Position numbers and translations under genes: made by a program. From PNAI01 sp964575715 (GTDB lineage: Bacteria > Pseudomonadota > Alphaproteobacteria > Rhizobiales > Xanthobacteraceae), in NCBI GenBank assembly GCA_964575715.1, contig CAZNSG010000373.1:1-26639 (forward strand): a stretch of DNA of 26,639 nucleotides, given 5' to 3'. The notes beneath the pieces were generated by a model that was not told the DNA's origin, ran no database searches, and was given only the letters and a program-made list of their open reading frames with translations. Shown piece after piece: positions 8,108-15,698 of this stretch (positions within the stretch are counted from its first letter, which is position 1; each line of letters begins with the position of its first letter).

Positions 8108-9511
8108 ATGAAACTGCCGCCCGAAATCGGCCCGATCCATTTCGTCGGCATTGGCGGCATCGGCATGAGCGGGATTGCCGAGGTGCTGATCAACCTCGGC
8201 TATACCGTGCAGGGCTCGGATACGGCCGATAACGCCAACGTCAAGCGGCTGCGTGACAAGGGGGCGAAGATCACCGTCGGTCACGATGCCCGTCTGGTCG
8301 ACGGCGCGGAGGTCGTGGTCGTCTCGTCGGCAATCAAGCGCGAAAACCCGGAACTTGTCGCGGCACGGGCCAAGCGATTGCCGGTGGTGCGCCGCGCCGA
8401 AATGCTGGCAGAATTAATGCGGCTCAAAAGCTGTGTGGCGGTCGCCGGCACCCACGGCAAGACCACCACCACATCGCTGGTCGCCGCCCTGCTCGATGCC
8501 GGCCACTTCGATCCCACCGTCATCAACGGCGGCATCATCAACGCCTATGGCACCAATGCGCGGCTCGGCGCCGGCGATTGGATGGTGGTGGAAGCCGACG
8601 AGTCCGACGGCACGTTCCTCAAGCTGCCGGCGGACATCGCGATCGTCACCAATATCGACGCCGAGCATCTCGATCATTTCAAGACTTTCGCGGCAGTGCA
8701 GGAGGCGTTCCGCGCCTTCGTGGAAAATGTTCCGTTCTATGGTTTCGCGGTGATGTGCACCGACCATCCGATCGTGCAGCGCATCGTCGGCCGCATCGAG
8801 GATCGCCGCGTCATCACCTATGGCGAAAATCCGCAGGCCGACGTGCGGCTCATCGATCTCCATCACGCCAACGGCGGCTCGCGGTTTTCGGTTGCGTTCC
8901 GCGATTGGGCGGGGACGCAGGCGCATGTGATCGACAAGCTCGTGCTGCCGATGCCGGGCCGGCATAACGCGCTCAACGCCACCGCCGCGATCGCGGTGGC
9001 GCGCGAGCTGGGCGTGAGCGACGAGTTGATCCGCAAGGCGCTGGACTCTTTCGGCGGCGTGCGCCGGCGGTTTACGCGCGCGGGCGAATGGAACGGTGTT
9101 ACCATCATCGACGATTACGGCCACCACCCGGTCGAGATCGCTGCGGTGCTGAGCGCCGCGCGCGAATCGACCAAGGGCCAGGTCATCGCGGTGGTGCAGC
9201 CGCATCGCTATACGCGGCTTGCCACGCTGTTCGAGCCGTTCTCCACCTGCTTTAACGACGCCGACGCGGTGATCGTCGCCGACGTCTATGCGGCCGGCGA
9301 AGCGCCGATCAAAGGCATTGACCGCGATGCACTCGTGGCGGCGGTGCGTGCGCGCGGCCATCGCCAGGTCATTGCGCTTCCGGGGCCTAAGCAGCTCGCC
9401 GGCATCGTGAAGGGCCTGGCCAAATCCGGCGACTACGTCGTCTGCCTGGGCGCCGGCAATATCACGCAATGGGCCTACGCGCTGACGGGCGAGCTTAAGG
9501 CGCTGGGGTAG
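8108..9511 (+). CDS. murC: UDP-N-acetylmuramate--L-alanine ligase (MurC)
   Basis: First amino-acid ligase of the pathway, adding L-alanine to UDP-MurNAc. The 467-residue protein begins MKLPPEIGPIHFVGIGGIGM, with the nucleotide-binding GIGGIG at 14-19. The ATPase P-loop GTHGKTT is at 114-120, and EADESDG and NIDAEHLDHF follow as expected. The ATG at 8108 has GGAG at 8095-8098. A TTG at 8084 would add eight residues not typical of the family. An imperfect direct repeat (TGGAGTTCTTGG, then TGGAGTTGTTGG) lies just upstream at 8076-8105. The gene normally next, murB, is pushed 594 bases downstream by a toxin-antitoxin pair. Confidence 0.96.
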   Translation: MKLPPEIGPIHFVGIGGIGMSGIAEVLINLGYTVQGSDTADNANVKRLRDKGAKITVGHDARLVDGAEVVVVSSAIKRENPELVAARAKRLPVVRRAEMLAELMRLKSCVAVAGTHGKTTTTSLVAALLDAGHFDPTVINGGIINAYGTNARLGAGDWMVVEADESDGTFLKLPADIAIVTNIDAEHLDHFKTFAAVQEAFRAFVENVPFYGFAVMCTDHPIVQRIVGRIEDRRVITYGENPQADVRLIDLHHANGGSRFSVAFRDWAGTQAHVIDKLVLPMPGRHNALNATAAIAVARELGVSDELIRKALDSFGGVRRRFTRAGEWNGVTIIDDYGHHPVEIAAVLSAARESTKGQVIAVVQPHRYTRLATLFEPFSTCFNDADAVIVADVYAAGEAPIKGIDRDALVAAVRARGHRQVIALPGPKQLAGIVKGLAKSGDYVVCLGAGNITQWAYALTGELKALG

Positions 9512-9583
9512 CCTGAGCCGGTTGAGCCGCAATCGTCGGTTCGCTATCGTTGGGCTTCATCCAGAGCTGAAGAGGCGATGCCG

Positions 9584-9805
9584 ATGAATAAGAGCCTGTT
9601 GAAGGAACTCGTCGAAGAACTGACTCCAGAGGAGCGCATTCAGCTCGCGCAGGAGCTATGGGACAGCGTTTCCGAAAATCGTCCATTGTTGACCGAGAGC
9701 GAGCTTGACGAGATCGAACGGGAACTTGCGGAACACCGTTCTGATCCGCGCGATTCTCTTCCGTGGAATGATGTGCGGGCTTGGCTCCGGTCTCGCCGTA
9801 AATGA
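9584..9805 (+). CDS. Addiction-module antitoxin, putative addiction module component family
   Basis: A 73-residue acidic protein with a helical N-terminal half resembling the 'putative addiction module component' antitoxins (Pfam Unstab_antitox, TIGR02574): ELTPEERIQLAQELWDSV at about 9-26 matches the family's conserved E-R-x-x-L-A-x-x-L-W-D pattern. Such proteins bind and neutralise a ParE/RelE-fold toxin and often repress the operon. An ATG at 9578 is in frame, but GAAGAGG at 9569-9575 is better spaced for the ATG at 9584. The stop overlaps the toxin start by four bases (ATGA), the usual arrangement for coupled modules. Confidence 0.85.
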   Translation: MNKSLLKELVEELTPEERIQLAQELWDSVSENRPLLTESELDEIERELAEHRSDPRDSLPWNDVRAWLRSRRK

Positions 9806-10098
9806 GCTGGAAGGTCGTTATTCGTCCGAGGGCGCGACTCCAGATGGCTGCGGCGATCGATTGGTACGACCTTCAATCAACCGGATTGGGTGACAAATTC
9901 CAAGAGGCTATCCAACGCAGCCTCGAAGCCGTTCGCGACAACCCCTATCAGTATCAGATCCTGCGCGGTGAGTTGCGGCGCGCACCGTTGGCGCCATTTT
10001 CTTACATTATCATTTATGGCATCTCTGACGATGAAGTGGTGGTCTTGAGATGCATCCACGGGCATCGTGACCCGCGCTCGTGGCCCGATCGGTTGTGA
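9802..10098 (+). CDS. ParE/RelE-superfamily toxin
   Basis: A 98-residue protein with the ParE fold pattern: VVIRPRARLQMAAAIDWYD at the N-terminus (strand then helix), a central FQEAIQRSLEAVRDNPYQYQ helix region, and the final strands YIIIYGISDDEVVVLRCIHGHRDP. ParE relatives inhibit DNA gyrase, whereas RelE relatives cleave mRNA on the ribosome. The sequence alone does not settle which applies, although the R-x-x-x-HGHRDP ending resembles ParE-type proteins. Codon use differs from its neighbours: of the first 50 codons I count 18 ending in A or T, against 3 in the first 50 of murB. This suggests acquisition. It ends 7 bases before murB. Confidence 0.86.
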   Translation: MSWKVVIRPRARLQMAAAIDWYDLQSTGLGDKFQEAIQRSLEAVRDNPYQYQILRGELRRAPLAPFSYIIIYGISDDEVVVLRCIHGHRDPRSWPDRL

Positions 10099-10105
10099 GC
10101 TAGTG

Positions 10106-11023
10106 ATGTTCCCCGACATCGTCCCCGACCTGAAGTTGAAGACACCCAAGCTGCGCGGGCGGCTGTTGCCGAACCAGCCGCTGGCGGAGCTCACCTGGTT
10201 CCGCGTCGGCGGGCCGGCGCAGGTGCTGTTCATGCCGGAAGACGAGGAGGATCTGGCCTATTTTCTCAGTAGGCTTTCGCCCGAAATGCCGGTGACCGTG
10301 GTCGGGCTCGGTTCCAACCTGATCGTGCGCGACGGCGGGGTGGCGGGCGTAGTGGTGCGGCTCGGCCGCGGCTTTAACGAGATCGTTATCGAAGGCACGC
10401 GCGTCCAAGCCGGTGCTGCCGTGCCGGATGTGAAGGTGGCGCGGGCGGCGCAGGAGGCGGGCATCGCGGGGCTTGCCTTTTATCGCGGGGTTCCCGGCGC
10501 GATCGGCGGGGCGCTGCGGATGAATGCGGGCGCCTATGGCGGGGAGACCAAGGACGTGTTGGTTTATGCCAACGCGGTGACGCGCGGCGGAGAATTCGTG
10601 ACGTTCTCCAACGCCGACATGGGATTTTCCTATCGCCACTGCGGCGTTTCGGACGATCACATTTTCACGGCGGCGCTGTTCCAGGGCAGGTCCGGCGAGC
10701 GGGCGGAGATTGCTGCCGCTATGGACAAGATCACGGAAGCGCGCGAGGCGACGCAGCCGATCAAGAGCCGTACCGGCGGATCGACCTTCAAGAATCCGCC
10801 CGGAGCCAAGGCGTGGGAGCTGATCGAGGCCGCGGGCTGCCGCGGCCTCATGGTGGGCGATGCGCAGGTGTCGGAGAAGCACTGCAATTTCCTGATCAAT
10901 GTCGGTGGCGCCACGGCGGCCGATATCGAGTCGCTAGGCGAGACGGTGCGAAAGCGCGTCAAAGAGTCGTCGGGCATCGAGTTGGAATGGGAAATCAAGC
11001 GGGTCGGGACTCCGACTGGCTAA
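10106..11023 (+). CDS. murB: UDP-N-acetylenolpyruvoylglucosamine reductase (MurB)
   Basis: FAD-dependent, NADPH-using enzyme that reduces UDP-GlcNAc-enolpyruvate to UDP-MurNAc, the substrate of MurC. The 305-residue protein shows the FAD-binding segment GLGSNLIVRDGG at about 68-79, YRGVPGAIGGALRMNAGAYG at 126-145, and GGSTFKNPPG at 224-233, whose serine is the likely proton donor. EKHCNFLIN lies at 257-265. The ATG at 10106 gives the family N-terminus MFPDIVPDLK. I see no good ribosome binding site, and the toxin stop is only 7 bases away, so reinitiation after the toxin gene is plausible. The frame upstream to 10067 overlaps the toxin and is unlikely to be used. Confidence 0.95.
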   Translation: MFPDIVPDLKLKTPKLRGRLLPNQPLAELTWFRVGGPAQVLFMPEDEEDLAYFLSRLSPEMPVTVVGLGSNLIVRDGGVAGVVVRLGRGFNEIVIEGTRVQAGAAVPDVKVARAAQEAGIAGLAFYRGVPGAIGGALRMNAGAYGGETKDVLVYANAVTRGGEFVTFSNADMGFSYRHCGVSDDHIFTAALFQGRSGERAEIAAAMDKITEAREATQPIKSRTGGSTFKNPPGAKAWELIEAAGCRGLMVGDAQVSEKHCNFLINVGGATAADIESLGETVRKRVKESSGIELEWEIKRVGTPTG

Positions 11024-11027
11024 ATAG

Positions 11028-11104
11028 CCGCTCATTCCCGCGAAAGCGGGAATCCAGGAATCTTATGGCGAAGTCTGGGTCCCCGCTTCCGCGGGGACGA
11101 GCGG
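11028..11104. repeat. Short palindromic element after murB, possible terminator
   Basis: The outer arms CCGCTC (11028-11033) and GAGCGG (11099-11104) enclose two hairpins. The first is ATTCCCGC around AA with its complement at 11034-11053. The second is GTCCCCGC-TTCC-GCGGGGAC at 11079-11098, a perfect 8-base stem with a 4-base loop. A run of five T starts at 11106, shortly after the second hairpin. The 'CATTCCCGCGAAAGCGGGAAT' style of sequence is a common proteobacterial repeat. It may end transcripts from the murB side. Confidence 0.7.
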
Positions 11105-11245
11105 ATTTTTCATTCTTTGCCGCAATCTGAGTCTTTTTTATCACGCTCCGCGGCCATTTGAATCATGCGCCGTGCGCCGACTCGCAGGTGGATTCACCTT
11201 CAGGCGCAAGCGCGATAGGTTGTTTGCTGATTCGCGGAGGGGTGA
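11105..11245. other. Spacer ahead of the monooxygenase gene
   Basis: This completes the 222-base gap after murB. It is more AT-rich at its left end (GTCTTTTTTATC at about 11131-11142). It carries a small 5-base hairpin AGGTG-GATT-CACCT at 11186-11199 that could be an operator half, and ends with the strong GCGGAGGGG before the TTG start. I cannot identify a convincing -35/-10 pair. Confidence 0.4.
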
Positions 11246-12454
11246 TTGGCTGCCAAGGATGATCCAATCCTCGTGATTGGCGGCGGACTCGGCGGGGCCG
11301 CGGCCGCGCTTGCGCTCGGGCGCAAGGGTTTTGCGGTGCGCGTGCTGGAGCAGGCGCCCGAATTCGGCGTCATCGGCTATGGCATTCAGCTCGGGCCCAA
11401 TGTGTTTCCCATGTTCGACCGTCTGGGCGTGACCGAGGCGGTGCTCGCCCAATCGATCACGCCAAAGGCGATCCTGATGCTCGACTCGGCCGATGCGGGC
11501 GAGATCGTGCGCATTCCCACGGGCGCGTCGTTCCGGCAGCGCTTTAGCCGCCCCTATATCGTGATCCACCGTGTCGACTTGCATGGCATCCTGCTCGATG
11601 CCTGCCGGGCGCTTGCCAATGTCGAGCTGATCCCGCTCGCCGGCGCCGCCGCTTACGAAGCGCATGACGACGGGGTGCGGGTCCGCACCAAGGATAATCG
11701 CACGCTCGCAGGCGCAGCGCTGATCGGCGCCGACGGCCTGCACTCGACCGTGCGCACGCAGATGCTCAATGAAGGCGAGCCGCGCACGATCGGCTATGCG
11801 GCGCATCGCACCATCGTGCCGATGGCGGATGTGCGCGCCGACGTTCATCGCAACGAAGTGGTGCTGTGGTCGGGGCCCGGCTTCCACATCGTGCATTATC
11901 CGCTGCGGCACGGCGAATTGTTCAACATTGTGGCGGTGTTTCGCACCTCGAGCTACGCCGAGAAGGGCGATGTCGCGGGCTATCGGGCGGAACTTGACCA
12001 CACCTATCGCGATTCACATCCCGGGATGAAGGCGCTGCTCGCCATGATGGACCTCGAGCGGCGCTGGGCGATCTCCGATCGCGATCCGATCCGGCACTGG
12101 AGCAAAGGACGCGTCACGCTGCTCGGCGATGCCGCGCATCCGACGCTACAGACGCTGGCGCAGGGCGCATGCATGGCGATCGAGGACGCGGTGTGCCTGG
12201 CCGAGCTCATCGATCTCGCCGACGGCGATTTCGCGCGCGCCTTTCGCCAGTACGAGGCCGCGCGTTACTTACGCACCGCGCGCGTGCAATTCGAATCGCG
12301 CTATCTGTGGGACAATTTCTATCACGTCGGCGGCGTCGAGCGTGAAGTGGCGCGCGCGGCCTGGTCGGAGCGCTCCGAGCCGCAGATGTTCGAATGTCTG
12401 GCCTGGCTGTACGACGGATTTGCGCTGCCCGACCGGCTTTGGGAGGCCGCATGA
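11246..12454 (+). CDS. FAD-dependent aromatic monooxygenase, 3-hydroxybenzoate 6-hydroxylase/salicylate hydroxylase-like
   Basis: A 402-residue single-component flavoprotein hydroxylase. It has all three class A signatures: the dinucleotide-binding GGGLGG at residues 12-17, the DG motif GADGLHS at 161-167, and the GD motif GDAAHPTLQ at 294-302. The stretches GYGIQLGPN (44-52) and HRVDLHGILLDAC (108-120) resemble 3-hydroxybenzoate 6-monooxygenases, which use NAD(P)H and oxygen to hydroxylate aromatic acids, but the substrate cannot be fixed from sequence. The start is TTG, supported by GGAGGGG at 11236-11242. No aromatic-degradation genes are nearby. Its end overlaps the ddl start by four bases, which ties ddl translation to it. 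Such a gene is not part of the usual dcw order. Confidence 0.88.
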   Translation: MAAKDDPILVIGGGLGGAAAALALGRKGFAVRVLEQAPEFGVIGYGIQLGPNVFPMFDRLGVTEAVLAQSITPKAILMLDSADAGEIVRIPTGASFRQRFSRPYIVIHRVDLHGILLDACRALANVELIPLAGAAAYEAHDDGVRVRTKDNRTLAGAALIGADGLHSTVRTQMLNEGEPRTIGYAAHRTIVPMADVRADVHRNEVVLWSGPGFHIVHYPLRHGELFNIVAVFRTSSYAEKGDVAGYRAELDHTYRDSHPGMKALLAMMDLERRWAISDRDPIRHWSKGRVTLLGDAAHPTLQTLAQGACMAIEDAVCLAELIDLADGDFARAFRQYEAARYLRTARVQFESRYLWDNFYHVGGVEREVARAAWSERSEPQMFECLAWLYDGFALPDRLWEAA

Positions 12455-13371
12455 GCAAGCATATTGCGGTCCTGATGGGAGGCTGGTCGGCGGAGCGCGA
12501 GGTATCTTTGCGCTCCGGGCGCGCCTGCGCGGACGCGCTCCAGCGGCGGGGCTACCGGCTCAGCCGCATCGATGTCGGACGCGATATCGCAACCGTGCTG
12601 GGCACGCTCAAGCCGGACGCCGCGCTCAACGTGCTGCACGGCCGTCCGGGCGAGGATGGCACGCTGCAAGGCATTCTGGAGATCGTCGCAGTCCCCTACA
12701 GCCATTCCGGCGTGCTGGCTTCGGCGCTCGCCATGCAGAAGGAACTCGCCAAGCTGGTGATGGCCGCGGCGGGAGTGGCGGTGCCAGAAGGCAAGGTCGT
12801 TTCGCGCTTAGAGGCGGCAAAACAGCACGTTCTGCCGCGGCCGTACGTGATCAAGCCGATCGCCGAGGGTTCGAGCGTCGGCGTGTTTATCGTCACCGAG
12901 CAGCATCAGCATCCGCCGCAGGAATTGACCCGGCCGGATTGGACTTTCGGCGAACGGGTGCTGGTCGAGCGCTATATCCCCGGCAAGGAGCTCACCTGCG
13001 CGGTCATGGGGGATAAGGCTCTGGACGTGATCGAAATCGTGCCAACGACCCAATTCTACGACTACGAGGCCAAATATGCCCCCGGCGGGTCCAAACACCT
13101 CCTGCCGGCGCCAATTTCATCATTTGTTTACCAAGAAGTCCGCAGACTGGCGCTGGCTGCGCATCGCGCCCTCGGGTGTCGAGGCGTGAGCCGTGCCGAT
13201 TTCCGCTACGACGATCGTAGCACGGGGACGGAGGGTCTGTTCTGTCTCGAGGTCAATACACAGCCTGGCATGACCGAGACCTCGCTCGTGCCCGAGCTCG
13301 CAGCGCACGCGGGCATATCTTTTGATGAGCTGGTGCAATGGATGGTCGAGGACGCCTCGCTAGACCGCTGA
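12451..13371 (+). CDS. ddlB: D-alanine--D-alanine ligase (Ddl)
   Basis: ATP-grasp enzyme that makes D-Ala-D-Ala, used directly by MurF. The 306-residue length is typical of the DdlB type. SAEREVSLRSG at 13-23 contains the glutamate that binds the first D-alanine. HGRPGEDG is at 63-70, KPIAEGSSVGV at 135-145, YDYEAKYAPGG at 203-213, and the metal- and ATP-binding EVNTQPGMTE at 267-276. The ATG overlaps the monooxygenase stop (ATGA), with GGGAGG at 12441-12446. Its own 3' end overlaps the ftsQ start by 34 bases in another frame. Confidence 0.96.
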   Translation: MSKHIAVLMGGWSAEREVSLRSGRACADALQRRGYRLSRIDVGRDIATVLGTLKPDAALNVLHGRPGEDGTLQGILEIVAVPYSHSGVLASALAMQKELAKLVMAAAGVAVPEGKVVSRLEAAKQHVLPRPYVIKPIAEGSSVGVFIVTEQHQHPPQELTRPDWTFGERVLVERYIPGKELTCAVMGDKALDVIEIVPTTQFYDYEAKYAPGGSKHLLPAPISSFVYQEVRRLALAAHRALGCRGVSRADFRYDDRSTGTEGLFCLEVNTQPGMTETSLVPELAAHAGISFDELVQWMVEDASLDR

Positions 13372-14288
13372 ACGACGGACACGCGCGCGCGCGCCGTCGT
13401 ACGGCCGATCTCTTGATCGGCTGGCAGCGGCCGTTGCGGCGCTGGCTCAATCCGTTGTTCGATCTGCAGCTCCCGCGCGGTGTAGGCGTTACGGCAACGG
13501 CGCTGTTCTTGCTCGCAAGCGCGGGCTACGGCGTGGTTTGCGGTGATCTCGGGCCGGCGATCGCGGAGGAGCTAACGGATGCCCGCGATGCGGCCGTCAA
13601 TGCTATGGGCTTCCGCATTAGTTCAATCGCGCTCGCGGGCCAGAATCAGGTCATGCGGCAGGACATTCTCGGGGCTGTCGGCGTGAGCGCGCGCAGCTCG
13701 CTCTTGTTTCTCGACGTGGTGGCGGCGCGCGCGCGGCTCAAGACCAATCCATGGATTGCCGAGGCCACGGTGCTTAAGCTTTATCCAGGCCGGCTGCATA
13801 TTGCGATCACGGAACGCGATGCCTTCGCGCTTTGGCAGAAAGACCGCAAGATTTCCGTGATCGCCGCCGACGGCGTCGTGCTTGAACCCTATGCTACCGC
13901 CCAGTTTTCGCCGTTGCCGCTGGTGGTCGGGGTCGGCGCCGAACTCAAGGCGCGAGAATTTCTGACGCTGGTCGACAAATATCCCACGCTGCGGGCCCAG
14001 CTTTACGCTTCGATCCTGGTGGCGGAGCGGCGGTGGAACCTCAAGCTCAAGAACGGCATCGATGTGCGGCTGCCGGAGTCTGGGATCGAGCACGCGCTCG
14101 ACACGCTGCTAGAGCTCGATCGCGAAAAGAAGCTGCTCTCGCGCGACATCGTTGCGATCGATTTGCGGCTGCCGGACCGGGTAACCGTGCGGCTCTCCGA
14201 AGAAGCCGCGCAAATGCGCGAGGACGCGCTGCGCGAGAAGGAAAAAGACAGCAACAAGAAGATCAAGCGCAGGGGAGGCGACGCATGA
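13338..14288 (+). CDS. ftsQ: Cell division protein FtsQ
   Basis: Bitopic inner-membrane division protein that links the early ring to the FtsW/FtsI synthase via FtsB and FtsL. The 316-residue protein has a basic cytoplasmic tail (1-45), one membrane segment at about 48-69, a POTRA domain at about 93-162 (ISSIALAGQNQV to YPGRLHIAITER), and the FtsQ domain after it, with WNLKLKNGIDVRLPE near 235-250. The C-terminal tail is strongly charged (EKEKDSNKKIKRR). I chose ATG 13338, inside ddl, because relatives start MDG-GRLAR in the same way. The ribosome binding site is weak. The stop overlaps ftsA by four bases. Confidence 0.93.
   Translation: MDGRGRLARPLNDGHARARRRTADLLIGWQRPLRRWLNPLFDLQLPRGVGVTATALFLLASAGYGVVCGDLGPAIAEELTDARDAAVNAMGFRISSIALAGQNQVMRQDILGAVGVSARSSLLFLDVVAARARLKTNPWIAEATVLKLYPGRLHIAITERDAFALWQKDRKISVIAADGVVLEPYATAQFSPLPLVVGVGAELKAREFLTLVDKYPTLRAQLYASILVAERRWNLKLKNGIDVRLPESGIEHALDTLLELDREKKLLSRDIVAIDLRLPDRVTVRLSEEAAQMREDALREKEKDSNKKIKRRGGDA
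13372..13400. other. GC-rich hairpin at the ddl stop, inside ftsQ codons 12-21
   Basis: ACGACGG at 13372-13378 pairs perfectly with CCGTCGT at 13394-13400. The 15-base loop holds an alternating CG tract. The hairpin begins on the base after the ddl TGA. It could affect ribosome passage between ddl and ftsQ, or it may be chance in GC-rich DNA. Confidence 0.45.
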
Positions 14289-15604
14289 GCCTCCATTACG
14301 GCCAGACGCCAAAGATGAAGCCGGTATCGCCGCGGCGCTCCGCGATCGTCGCTGCCCTGGACATCGGCACGAGCAAGATCGTTTGCCTGATTGCGCGGCT
14401 GCGTCCGCATCCGCCGCAGAACGTGCTGCGCCGGCGCAGCCACGGCATCGAGATTCTCGGCATCGGCCATACCGGCGCCGTCGGAATCAAGAGCGGTACG
14501 GTGGTCAATCTCGGTGAGGCCGAGGAAGCGGTGCGTCACGCCGTCGACCTGGCCGAGCGTTCGGCCTCGGTGCAGCTCGAATCGGTGGTGGTGGCGGTCT
14601 CCGCCGGCCGGCTCGCGAGCGAGCTTTATTCTGCCAGCATCAATGTCGCCGGATCGACCATTTCCGATGGCGACGTTTCCCGCGTGCTCGCGGCCGGCAG
14701 CCGGCATTCGGTGCGCGAGGGCCGCGTGGCGATCCACTCGCTGCCGATCGGATACGCCATCGACGGCGTGCGCGGCATCGGCGAGCCGCGCGGCATGCTG
14801 GCGCGGCAATTTGCGGTCGATATGCACGCGGTCACCGCCGATGCGGCGGCGATGCGCAATCTGATGCTGGTGGTCGAGCGCTGTCATCTCGCGGTGGAAA
14901 CCATGGTGGCGGCGCCCTATGTCGCGGGCCTTGCCGTGCTCGCCGACGACGAGGCCGATCTCGGCGCGGCGCTGATCGACATGGGTGCCGGCACAACCAC
15001 CACGGCGGTATTCTCCGGCGGCCGGTTCATTCATGCCGACAGCTTTGCGGTCGGCGGCCTGCACATCACCATGGATCTCGCGCGGGGCTTGAATACGCGC
15101 ATCGCGCATGCGGAGCGAATCAAGACCCTCTATGGCAGCGTGCTCTCGGGCGGATCGGACGAGCGCGACATGATCGCAGTGCCGCCGATGAGCGACGACG
15201 ATCGCGAGCCGCCGCAATTCGTCTCGCGCGCGCGGCTGGTGCGCATCATCAAGCCGCGGGTCGAGGAAATTCTCGAAATGGTGCGCGATCGCCTTGCCGC
15301 CTCGCCGTTCGCGGCCGAGCCGCGCGCACAAATAATTCTTACCGGCGGCGCGAGCCAGCTTACGGGTCTGGCGGAACTCGCCGGACGCATTCTCGGGCGG
15401 CCGGTGCGCATCGGGCGTCCGCTCGGCGTTTCCGGTTTGCCGGACCCGGCCAAGGGACCGGCTTTTGCGGTCTCCGCGGGTCTTCTGGTCTACCCGCAAA
15501 CCGCACACATCGAACATTTCGAACCGCGGCGAACGCGGCATCTCATGACAGGGACGGGCTACATCGCTCGGGTCGGACGATGGCTTCGCGAGGGCTTCGG
15601 ATGA
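14285..15604 (+). CDS. ftsA: Cell division protein FtsA
   Basis: Actin-like ATPase that anchors FtsZ filaments to the membrane. The 439-residue protein contains the phosphate-1 loop DIGTSK at 26-31, the phosphate-2 loop DMGAGTT from residue 232, and the adenosine motif TGGAS from 353. It ends in an amphipathic helix (GYIARVGRWLREGFG), the usual membrane-targeting tail. The 1C subdomain lies between the first two motifs, as in the family. ATG 14285 overlaps the ftsQ stop and follows AGGGGAGGCG. The same frame is open further upstream to 14033, but that lies within ftsQ. The gap to ftsZ is 94 bases. Confidence 0.96.
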   Translation: MSLHYGQTPKMKPVSPRRSAIVAALDIGTSKIVCLIARLRPHPPQNVLRRRSHGIEILGIGHTGAVGIKSGTVVNLGEAEEAVRHAVDLAERSASVQLESVVVAVSAGRLASELYSASINVAGSTISDGDVSRVLAAGSRHSVREGRVAIHSLPIGYAIDGVRGIGEPRGMLARQFAVDMHAVTADAAAMRNLMLVVERCHLAVETMVAAPYVAGLAVLADDEADLGAALIDMGAGTTTTAVFSGGRFIHADSFAVGGLHITMDLARGLNTRIAHAERIKTLYGSVLSGGSDERDMIAVPPMSDDDREPPQFVSRARLVRIIKPRVEEILEMVRDRLAASPFAAEPRAQIILTGGASQLTGLAELAGRILGRPVRIGRPLGVSGLPDPAKGPAFAVSAGLLVYPQTAHIEHFEPRRTRHLMTGTGYIARVGRWLREGFG

Positions 15605-15640
15605 TCTTGGCACGGATTCTCCCACTTCACCCATCAGCCG

Positions 15641-15658
15641 GTAGCGGACCGGCGCTAC
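15641..15658. other. Small hairpin in the ftsA-ftsZ gap
   Basis: GTAGCG (15641-15646) and CGCTAC (15653-15658) form a perfect 6-base stem with a 6-base loop, 40 bases before the ftsZ start. No T-run follows, so it does not look like an intrinsic terminator. It could be an mRNA processing or stabilising structure within the ftsZ leader, or chance. Confidence 0.35.
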
Positions 15659-15698
15659 TCGGCGGCGTAGGCAACGTCCGCCCCAGCAAGAGGTAACC

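Noticed and set aside
8414..9532. A 372-codon frame on the - strand across murC
   Set aside because: Same reasons: no domain, biased composition, complete overlap with a secure gene.
9512..10105. The toxin-antitoxin region as part of a larger mobile element
   Set aside because: No integrase, transposase, terminal repeats or target duplication are visible around it, so only the two genes are claimed.
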